From positions 1,860,001 through 1,924,000 of the forward strand of contig CAWCSF010000010.1 in assembly GCA_963798195.1 (NCBI GenBank): DNA of 64,000 bases, in the 5' to 3' direction. The position numbers were made by a program, and so were the translations under genes. The notes under the pieces were generated by a model. The model ran no database searches, had not been told where the DNA came from, and was given only the letters and a program-made list of their open reading frames with translations. Of this stretch, positions 57,815 to 64,000 are shown in pieces. Positions within the stretch are counted from its first letter, which is position 1. Each line of letters opens with the position of its first letter. The DNA comes from CAVSRC01 sp963798195 (GTDB lineage: Bacteria > Pseudomonadota > Alphaproteobacteria > Rhizobiales > Kaistiaceae).

Positions 57815-58249
57815 TTACTTCGCGATCGGCATCGTGTAGCAAACGGCCGTGCCCTCGAGCACAACGGTGCCGTCGTCGCGGACAACGCGGGTCTTCAGTT
57901 CAGTGATCGGCTTGTCGGGACGCGACTTCGTTACCTCGACCTCGCCAGTGATCGTGTCGCCCGGCCGCACAGGCGCCTTGAAGCTCCAGTGCGTCTCGAG
58001 GAATACGGTGCCGGGTCCCGGGATATCCTCCGCCACGACCGCGTTGAGGATCGCGCTGGTGACGCCACCTTGCACTACGATCGCCCCGAAGCGGCTCGCC
58101 CGGGCAACCGCCTCGTCGTAGTGGAGCGGATTGCGATCGCCGCTGATCTCCGTGAAGAGTTCGATGTCGCGTGCCGTCACCTTGCGCGACCGCCGCGCCA
58201 CCTGGCCGACCTCGGGCATGCCGCCCGGCCACACATCGCTCGTCGCCAT
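57815..58249 (-). CDS. MaoC family dehydratase
   Basis: A 144-residue hot-dog fold protein. KVTARDIELFTEISGDRNPLHYDE carries the (R)-specific enoyl-CoA hydratase motif (Asp and His of D-x-N-P-x-H). RFGAIVVQGGVTSAILNAVVAEDIPGPG matches the following helix and loop. It hydrates trans-2-enoyl-CoA in fatty acid or PHA pathways in related proteins. It is a single gene; the neighbours do not define the pathway. Confidence 0.87.
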   Translation of the reverse strand: MATSDVWPGGMPEVGQVARRSRKVTARDIELFTEISGDRNPLHYDEAVARASRFGAIVVQGGVTSAILNAVVAEDIPGPGTVFLETHWSFKAPVRPGDTITGEVEVTKSRPDKPITELKTRVVRDDGTVVLEGTAVCYTMPIAK

Positions 58250-58365
58250 ATCCGCCTCCGTCGTTTGACGCGCTTCAATCGATCCCGGTGATGTATCGGT
58301 CAGCGTTTGGAATTGGACGCTGTCCGGACACCGGGCAATGTTAAGCGCAAGGGGGACGAGAACAC

Positions 58366-58986
58366 ATGACCTACACGCTCTATTCGATGCAATCGTCGGG
58401 CAACTGCTACAAGCCCCGGCTGCTCATGCATCAGCTCGGCCTGCCCTTTCGGCTGGTCGAGACGGATTCGTCGAAAGGCCAGACTCGGACGCCGGAATAT
58501 CTGGCGCTCAACCCCAACGGCAAGGTGCCGCTGCTCGTACTGCCCGACGGGCGCCGGCTCGCCGAATCGAACGCCATGCTGCTGTACCTCGCCGAAGGCA
58601 CCCCCTTCTTGCCAGCCGACAAATACGAGCGGGCGCTGGTCAACCAGTGGCTCTTCTTCGAGCAATACGACCACGAGCCGACCATTGCGGTCGCCCGCTC
58701 CTGGCTCAAGATCTATCCGGACCGCATCGGCAAGGCGACGCCGGAGCAGCTCCTCAACTGGAGCCAGCGTGGCAACAGGGCTCTCGGCGTCATGGAGACT
58801 GCGCTGACCGGCAACGACTGGCTGGTCGCCGGCGCGTATTCCGTCGCCGACATCGCCCTTTACGCCTACACCCATGTCGCCGACGAAGGCGGCTTCGACC
58901 TCGGAAAATACCCGGCGATCAGCGCCTGGCTGAAGCGCGTTGCGGCGCAACCAGGCCACGTGGGTCTCGACTGGAGTCCGCACTAA
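58366..58986 (+). CDS. Glutathione S-transferase family protein
   Basis: A 206-residue GST. The thioredoxin fold starts YTLYSMQSSGNCYKPRLLMHQLG with Ser/Asn at the catalytic position. LNPNGKVPLLVLPDGRRLAESNAMLLYLAE gives the cis-Pro and the ESNA glutathione-binding box. The helical domain ends with YSVADIALYAYTHVADEGGFDLGKYPAISAWLKRV. It resembles the bacterial beta/theta-like groups rather than the first GST at 19393. Confidence 0.86.
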   Translation: MTYTLYSMQSSGNCYKPRLLMHQLGLPFRLVETDSSKGQTRTPEYLALNPNGKVPLLVLPDGRRLAESNAMLLYLAEGTPFLPADKYERALVNQWLFFEQYDHEPTIAVARSWLKIYPDRIGKATPEQLLNWSQRGNRALGVMETALTGNDWLVAGAYSVADIALYAYTHVADEGGFDLGKYPAISAWLKRVAAQPGHVGLDWSPH

Positions 58987-59121
58987 TCGCGACGGCGCCG
59001 GTACACCACACGCGCGCTCTGCCACAATTCAGCCAGCACAACTGTCCGGCCCGGCCGTATTCCGGTCGGATGCCCGCCGCCATCGCCGACGAATGTGGCG
59101 TCAACGATGGAGGGAATCGCC

Positions 59122-59301
59122 ATGCAGACCACCACCACGACACAGCAGTCAAAGCGGCAGCACGATGCCGGCACCGGCGGGTTCGTGCTCTGGATCGCGG
59201 TCTATGCCGCCTTCATGCTGGCACTGGTCGCCCTGAACGGCGGATCGCACGTCTTCGGCTTCCATCACCCTGAGTGGGCGCCGATCGCCGACATACGCTG
59301 A
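59122..59301 (+). CDS. Small membrane protein, 59 residues
   Basis: A polar Thr/Gln-rich start (MQTTTTTQQSKRQHDAG), one membrane segment (GFVLWIAVYAAFMLALVAL) and a short His-rich tail (FGFHHPEWAPIADIR). GGAGGG at 7 bases before the ATG at 59122 supports this start rather than the one at 59095. The function is unknown. Confidence 0.55.
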   Translation: MQTTTTTQQSKRQHDAGTGGFVLWIAVYAAFMLALVALNGGSHVFGFHHPEWAPIADIR

Positions 59302-59320
59302 TCCACGGTCAGCATGTTCC

Positions 59321-59350
59321 AAAAAAATAAGGAGGCGCCGAAGCGCCTCC
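59321..59350 (-). terminator. Rho-independent terminator of the sugar-binding protein gene
   Basis: On the minus strand: GGAGGCGC, loop TTCG, GCGCCTCC, then TTATTTTTTT, 48 bases after the binding-protein stop. It is the clearest intrinsic terminator in the window. Confidence 0.9.
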
Positions 59351-59397
59351 CAATCACCATCATCGGCCCATCCCAAGCATGGGCCGGCGACGATTGA

Positions 59398-60390
59398 TTA
59401 CTTCTGAATGCAGGTGTCGACGGTGTCCTTGGTGCACTCGTCGAGGCCGGTGAACACCGGATCGTCGACCTTCTTGCCTTCGATCAGGTCGATCATGACG
59501 CTCGGGGCCTTGTAGCCCATCTCGAACGGCCGCTGGCCGACGAGAACGCTCACCAGACCGTCACGTGCAATCGCCACCTCGTCGCCGATCGTGTCGGCGG
59601 CCGCGATGTAGAAGTCGTTGCTCGCGATACGGTCCTTCATCGGCCCGAAGAGCTGACGATAGGGCTGCGGCGCGCCGAACAGCGGCCAGCCACCCATGAT
59701 CGCGAACGCATCGAGCTTCGGGTTTGCGGCGAGGATATCGGTCATCGCCTGCACGCCCTTGGCGCCGTCATCGTTGGTGAAGACCGGGCAACCGGCAACT
59801 TCGGTCCAACCGCCCTCACCCTTCAGTGCCGGCAGATCCTTGGTGCCGGTGACGGCATCGCGGAAGCCCTGCGCACGACGCAGGATGTTGTCGGCCGCGG
59901 CATTGCCCTCGATCAGGCAGACCGTTCCGCCGTTCGGCTTGGCCTTCTTGGTGTACTCGCCGAGCTTGTAGCCCATCAGGTAGTTGTCGGTGCCGAGATA
60001 GGTCTTGCGCAGGCCGGCATCTTCCTTGGTCAGGTCGGCGTCGATCGTCATCACCGGGATGGTCGGCTTGGCCGTCTTGATCACGTTGGCGATGAGCGGG
60101 GCGTTGGACGGCGAAATGGCGATTGCCGCCGTATCGGACTTCGCCAGCATGTCGCCAACGATCTGCGCCTCACCTGCCTCGTCCGACGTGGACGCGGGGC
60201 CGGTGTAGAAGCAGTGGTAGCCCTTTCCGGCGTTCTCGGAGTTCCACTTCTCGCAGCCCTGGTGAATGGCTTCGAAGAACGGATTGTCGAGACCCTTCAC
60301 CACGATGACCAACTGCTTGTCGGCGGCCGAAGCCGAGCCGGCAGCGGCAACGAAGCCCGCTGCGGCCAAAAGCAATAGTGCCTTCTTCAT
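59398..60390 (-). CDS. Sugar ABC transporter substrate-binding protein (ribose/fructose type)
   Basis: A 330-residue periplasmic binding protein of the type I fold. Signal peptide MKKALLLLAAAGFVAAAGSA; mature part LVIVVKGLDNPFFEAIHQGCEKW, then AIAISPSNAPLIANVIKTA, PVMTIDADL, GYKLGEYTKK and YIAAADTIGDEV, the order seen in RbsB and FrcB. GGGAGGAAGAGA precedes the ATG. It is divergent from its ATPase and permease across a 541-base region. The sugar is not specified by sequence. Confidence 0.92.
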   Translation of the reverse strand: MKKALLLLAAAGFVAAAGSASAADKQLVIVVKGLDNPFFEAIHQGCEKWNSENAGKGYHCFYTGPASTSDEAGEAQIVGDMLAKSDTAAIAISPSNAPLIANVIKTAKPTIPVMTIDADLTKEDAGLRKTYLGTDNYLMGYKLGEYTKKAKPNGGTVCLIEGNAAADNILRRAQGFRDAVTGTKDLPALKGEGGWTEVAGCPVFTNDDGAKGVQAMTDILAANPKLDAFAIMGGWPLFGAPQPYRQLFGPMKDRIASNDFYIAAADTIGDEVAIARDGLVSVLVGQRPFEMGYKAPSVMIDLIEGKKVDDPVFTGLDECTKDTVDTCIQK

Positions 60391-60931
60391 TCTCTTCCTC
60401 CCAATTTGGCGAGCCCCCGGGGGCCCATCCTGAAAACCAACGAGCGAGACCAGCCGGCACTGCCGGCTTCAGGTCGCCCAGAATTGGGAGGATGGTCCGC
60501 AGACACATTTCGATTGCCGTACCGGGTCGCAAAGCGCCCAGCCACGGCATCGCGCGTGACGGTATTCCTCCCGCCGGCTAGGTAATATGGATGAAATCCG
60601 CGCGTCAATGCTTTTGTCGTACGAAAGCACGCGAGGACCGCGTGAGGCCCACATGGCATTCCCGGTCAGAATGACGGAATACGGAAGGATTGCTGACTGA
60701 TTGTAGGCACGTGCCTCTGCTAATATGCGCAAATCCGATCTACTGGCCACGCGACACGAGGCGCCATCCACGTCATTTCGTCCGACATTCGATTGACTGG
60801 CGGCCTGCCGCTGCGTTAACAGCAACCGCCCTTTCGGGGTAAGGTAGAGACGCCGACGCGCGAGCAACACACGCGTGGCGGCATGGGGCGACCGCTTCGT
60901 CGGTCTGGGTGCACGGGAGGTTACGAGCGGG
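60391..60931. promoter_or_regulatory. Divergent control region of sugar importer
   Basis: 541 bases without a gene between the outward-facing importer genes. AGGCACGTGCCT at 60705-60716 is a perfect 12-base palindrome, and TCGTACGA at 60617-60624 an 8-base one. Either may be an operator. I saw no riboswitch. Confidence 0.4.
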
Positions 60932-61672
60932 ATGGCGGTTCTCGAACTCGCCGGTATTTCAAAACACTTCGGCGCCATCACCGCTCTCAGCGACGTTTCG
61001 CTTTCCATCGAGCCCGGCGAAGTCATCGGACTGATGGGCGACAACGGCGCCGGCAAGTCGACTCTCGTCAAGATTATCGCCGGCAACTTTCCGGCAAGCC
61101 ACGGCGTCATGCGCCTGGACGGCAAGGAAGTGTCCTTCCACCGCCCGATCGAGGCGCGTGAGCAAGGCATCGAAATCGTCTATCAGGATCTCGCGCTCTG
61201 CGGAAACCTGACCGCTGCCGCCAACGTGTTCCTCAGCCGCGAGTTGCGCTGGGGTTGGGGTCCGTTTCAATTGCTCGACTACGGCACCATGTACCGGCGG
61301 GCCGCCGATCTCTTCAAAGAACTGAAGTCGGAAACGCGACCGCGCGACCTCGTCAACAAGATGTCGGGCGGCCAGCGTCAGGCGGTGGCGATCGCGCGCA
61401 CCATGCTTTCGGAGGCCAAGCTCGTCCTCATGGACGAGCCGACGGCCGCGATCTCGGTGCGCCAGGTGGCGGAGGTGCTGCATCTCATTCGCACTTTGCG
61501 CGACCGCGGCATCGCCGTGGTGCTGATCAGCCATCGTATGCCGGACGTATTCTCGGTCGCGGACCGCATCGCCGTCCTGCGCCGCGGCACGAAGGTGGCC
61601 GACAAGAAGATCGTCGAGAGTTCGCCGGAGGAAGTGACCGGACTGATTACTGGGGCAATCGAGCACGCCTGA
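60932..61672 (+). CDS. Sugar ABC transporter ATP-binding protein, single-domain
   Basis: A 246-residue ATPase with Walker A GDNGAGKST, signature MSGGQRQAVAIARTM, Walker B LVLMDEPTAAISV and switch ISHRMPDV. Rbs-type ATPases usually carry two fused ATPase halves of about 500 residues; this one has one half, as in FrcA. The start at 60932 (MAVLELAG) is by family fit; the frame is open to 60875. The permease follows 27 bases later. Confidence 0.9.
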   Translation: MAVLELAGISKHFGAITALSDVSLSIEPGEVIGLMGDNGAGKSTLVKIIAGNFPASHGVMRLDGKEVSFHRPIEAREQGIEIVYQDLALCGNLTAAANVFLSRELRWGWGPFQLLDYGTMYRRAADLFKELKSETRPRDLVNKMSGGQRQAVAIARTMLSEAKLVLMDEPTAAISVRQVAEVLHLIRTLRDRGIAVVLISHRMPDVFSVADRIAVLRRGTKVADKKIVESSPEEVTGLITGAIEHA

Positions 61673-61699
61673 GGGCGCGACGACAGGGGATAGGGCCCA

Positions 61700-62695
61700 A
61701 TGGCCGCGACGCTTGAGGAAACCATCGACCGCCGCCAGCACACCTGGCTGAGCTGGATCATGTCCCGCCAGACGTTCTGGGTATTCGTGGCGATCATCCT
61801 CGCCTGCCTGTTCCTGTCGCTGTGGACGACGACCTTCGCCACGCCGACGAACCTCTTCAACATCACGCGCAACTTCACCTTCACCGCGATCATGGCGCTC
61901 GGGATGACGATCGTCATCATCACGGGCGGCATCGATCTGTCGGTCGGTTCCGTGCTGGCGTTGTGCAGCATGATCCTCGGCGTGGTGATGCACGACGGCT
62001 ACAGCATCTATGTCGGCATCGCCGCGGCCATGGCGACGGCAGTGGCGGTCGGCACTTTCAACGGCGTGCTCGTGGCCTATGTCGGCATGCCGCCCTTCGT
62101 GGTGACGCTCGGCATGCTCTCGGTCGCGCGCAGCCTGGCGATGGTCGCCTCAAACAATACTGTCGTCTTCCAGTTCGGGCCCGATCACGACAAGCTGCTC
62201 GCGCTCGGCGGCGGCGCGACGTTCGGCATCGCCAATCCGGTCATCTACACGGTCATCCTGGCGCTGATAACCGGCTATATCCTGTTATGGACGCGGTTTG
62301 GCCGGCACGTCTTCGCCATCGGCGGCAACGAGCACGCCGCAACGCTGACCGGCGTTCCGGTCAAACCGATCAAGGTTGCGGTCTATGTCATCTCATCGCT
62401 GACAGCCGGCATTGCCGCGATTGTCGAAACGGGTTGGCTCGGCGCGGTCACCACCAACATCGGCACCGGTCAGGAGCTGCAGGTCATCGCCGCCTCGGTC
62501 ATTGGCGGCGCCAACCTCGCCGGCGGTTCGGGCACCGCGTTCGGCGCGCTGATCGGCGCGGCACTGATCGAGATCATCCGCAACAGCCTAGGCCTGCTCG
62601 GCGTCAACGCGTTCTGGCAGGGCACGTTCATCGGCTCCGCAATCCTGCTCGCCGTGTTGTTCGACCGGGTGAAGAACCTGCGCACGGAAGAGTAG
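61700..62695 (+). CDS. Sugar ABC transporter permease (FrcC/RbsC type)
   Basis: A 331-residue membrane protein with about ten helices. Diagnostic pieces: FTAIMALGMTIVIITGGIDLSVGSVLAL, FGRHVFAIGGNEHAATLTGVPV, VIGGANLAGGSGTAFGALIGAALI. It pairs with the single-domain ATPase to make the FrcB-C-A kind of importer. It ends 66 bases before the ModE-like gene. Confidence 0.92.
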   Translation: MAATLEETIDRRQHTWLSWIMSRQTFWVFVAIILACLFLSLWTTTFATPTNLFNITRNFTFTAIMALGMTIVIITGGIDLSVGSVLALCSMILGVVMHDGYSIYVGIAAAMATAVAVGTFNGVLVAYVGMPPFVVTLGMLSVARSLAMVASNNTVVFQFGPDHDKLLALGGGATFGIANPVIYTVILALITGYILLWTRFGRHVFAIGGNEHAATLTGVPVKPIKVAVYVISSLTAGIAAIVETGWLGAVTTNIGTGQELQVIAASVIGGANLAGGSGTAFGALIGAALIEIIRNSLGLLGVNAFWQGTFIGSAILLAVLFDRVKNLRTEE

Positions 62696-62761
62696 CCTTC
62701 ACCGCCGCCAAATTTGCGGTCACAATCCGCGCGACACGTCATCGGCGCGGAGCGCGCGGCA

Positions 62762-63175
62762 ATGCCCCAGTTCGGCAACCTTACCGAAGGCCTGCGGTTT
62801 CGCGTGGTGCTGCGCCCAGGCGTCGCACTCGGTCCCGGCAAGGCCGACCTCCTCCAGGCGATCGACGAAACCGCGTCGCTGACGGCTGCGGCCAAGCGAT
62901 TCGGCATGAGCTACAAGCGCGGCTGGACGCTGGTGCAGGAACTGAATGCCGCCTTCGCCAAGCCACTCGTCGAAACGGAAAAGGGCGGCACCGGCGGCGG
63001 AGGTGGCGCGCAACTGACGCGTCTCGGCAAGCGCATCCTGCGGCGCTACCGGCAGATGGAAGCCGACGCCGGCAAGGCTATCGCCGCCGGGGTGGACGAT
63101 CTGCGCCGCCACCTCAAGCCGGACACGACAAATGCCGCCGGGGATCGGAAAACACCGAACGGCAACGGCGGTTGA
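62762..63175 (+). CDS. ModE-type winged helix-turn-helix regulator without molybdate domain
   Basis: A 137-residue DNA-binding protein. FRVVLRPGVALGPGKADLLQAIDETASLTAAAKRFGMSYKRGW is the ModE/LysR-like N-terminal helix-turn-helix, with LVETEKGGTGGGGGAQLT as the glycine-rich wing. The molybdate-binding MopI pair of ModE is absent, and the C-terminus is a short polar tail (KPDTTNAAGDRKTP). It follows the sugar importer on the same strand, so it may not concern molybdate. It starts at ATG 62762. Confidence 0.8.
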   Translation: MPQFGNLTEGLRFRVVLRPGVALGPGKADLLQAIDETASLTAAAKRFGMSYKRGWTLVQELNAAFAKPLVETEKGGTGGGGGAQLTRLGKRILRRYRQMEADAGKAIAAGVDDLRRHLKPDTTNAAGDRKTPNGNGG

Positions 63176-63262
63176 TTTTCAGGAAAGTCAGGTATCGGCC
63201 AGCCGGCCGCGCTGCCGATCTGGCGGCAGCTTCGGCCGGCTGGGCGATGGATGGAAAAGGGC

Positions 63263-63661
63263 TTAGGCGCAGCCCTTCAGCTTCTTGTTACCGTCGATCA
63301 CCGTAACGCGAACCCGTGCCGTGCCGGAATGGATCATTCCGATACGTTCGGCAGCGCCCTGGGTGAGATCGATCACACGGCCGCCGACATAAGGTCCGCG
63401 ATCGTTGATGCGAACGACCACCGACCGGCCGTTGGCGAGATTATCGACCCGCACGCGGGTCCCGAAGGGAAGGCTGCGATGGGCGGCGGCGAGTGCCCTG
63501 GCGTTCATCCTTTCGCCGTTCGCCGTGGTGTGGCCCATCTTGTACCAGGACGCCTTGCCGCACTGGGCGGCGGACGCTTCACTCGGGTGGAATGCCGCGA
63601 TCGTGCTCAACGCCACGAAGGCCGCCCCTAACGCATAAACGCGTACTCTGCTGAATTTCAC
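63263..63661 (-). CDS. Septal ring lytic transglycosylase RlpA family protein
   Basis: A 132-residue exported protein with signal peptide ending near SEASA. The double-psi beta-barrel covers GKASWYKMGHTTANGERMNARALAAAHRSLPFG to VVVRINDRGPYVGGRVIDLTQGAAERIGM, with the conserved catalytic Asp in INDRGPY. The SPOR domain found in long RlpA is missing, so this is the short form common in alphaproteobacteria. It is a single gene. Confidence 0.9.
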   Translation of the reverse strand: MKFSRVRVYALGAAFVALSTIAAFHPSEASAAQCGKASWYKMGHTTANGERMNARALAAAHRSLPFGTRVRVDNLANGRSVVVRINDRGPYVGGRVIDLTQGAAERIGMIHSGTARVRVTVIDGNKKLKGCA

Positions 63662-63850
63662 TCGCGTGTTTCCGTCTCTTGTTTAGCCGCATCGTTTGCT
63701 TGTCCCTCCAGCCCCGGACGATCCCCGACCTCTCGGTTGCGCCCAAGCGGACTTGCCGGGGAAAATACGGCACCAATACGGCTCGTTCATCACGCTCCGT
63801 CACGTTTCGTTAGGTATGGTGAATGGCCGAATCCGGCCGTTTCCGAGCCG

Positions 63851-64000
63851 CTAGAGGCGCTCGATGAGCGCCATCGCGGCGGCCGGGGCGCGGACCTTGT
63901 CGCCCGCGATCATGTAGACGAACACATCGCGCTTCTTCTTCGGCGCCGGCCTGGCGCCGAAGCGCGGCAGATCTTCGGGCTCGGAGCCAGCGGCCCACGC
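63851..64000 (-). CDS. DUF72 domain-containing protein (3' end only)
   Basis: Reading the minus strand to the TAG at 63853-63851 gives AWAAGSEPEDLPRFGARPAP, a basic linker, then RDVFVYMIAGDKVRAPAAAMALIERL. The last stretch is typical of the DUF72 C-terminus (strand, Ap.NA helix). The start lies beyond the window. DUF72 is a TIM-barrel family without a confirmed activity. Confidence 0.7.
   Translation of the reverse strand, partial: AWAAGSEPEDLPRFGARPAPKKKRDVFVYMIAGDKVRAPAAAMALIERL

Overview
The window is high-GC DNA from an alphaproteobacterium, most likely of the Hyphomicrobiales (Rhizobiales). The evidence is the order rpoD - dnaG - yqeY - carA ... carB - greA ... trxB, the many ABC importers, the DUF992 protein, the HWE-type histidine kinase and the long acidic insert in RpoD. 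I cannot name a genus.

Layout. 1-1269: end of a CARDB-repeat protein with a striking Cys/Gly segment. 1278-6614: a three-gene iron/phosphonate-type ABC importer lying between two copies of a 74-bp repeat; the right copy touches the 3' end of a tRNA-Ile2(CAU) gene, so this looks like a tRNA-associated insertion. 6813-8387: a SIMPL protein, inverted intergenic repeats and a dense block of hairpins without a credible protein. 8388-12940: an SDR and a sugar ABC importer, all with broken reading frames. 13630-23930: housekeeping block (rpoD, dnaG, yqeY, carA) with small membrane or secreted proteins and a GST. 23943-33938: accessory genes (lipoprotein, DUF1003 protein, HWE kinase, zinc metallopeptidase, VOC protein, GDSL hydrolase, two tandem Tat ferritin-like proteins, SDR, enolase-superfamily enzyme). 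34124-42054: carB, greA, a glycosyltransferase and a lower-GC sulfotransferase-like gene, trxB and a LysR regulator. 42330-50442: msrP, an EF-G paralogue, DUF992, CorA, an M24 peptidase and aspartate aminotransferase. 50679-56779: a polyamine/iron-type ABC importer co-directional with a metallo-beta-lactamase-fold hydrolase and a SAF-domain oxidoreductase, probably one catabolic operon. 56780-64000: PAP2 phosphatase, MaoC, GST, a divergently arranged ribose/fructose-type ABC importer with a ModE-like regulator, RlpA and the end of a DUF72 protein.

The most interesting sequence-level signals are a duplicated promoter-leader-hairpin cassette in front of both the enolase-superfamily gene and carB, the structured block at 7791-8169, the tRNA-linked repeat, and an RpoD frame broken by one base. 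RpoD is essential, so that break and the similar breaks in other genes point to base-level errors in the assembly rather than to wholesale gene decay. No CRISPR array, rRNA or complete insertion sequence was seen.
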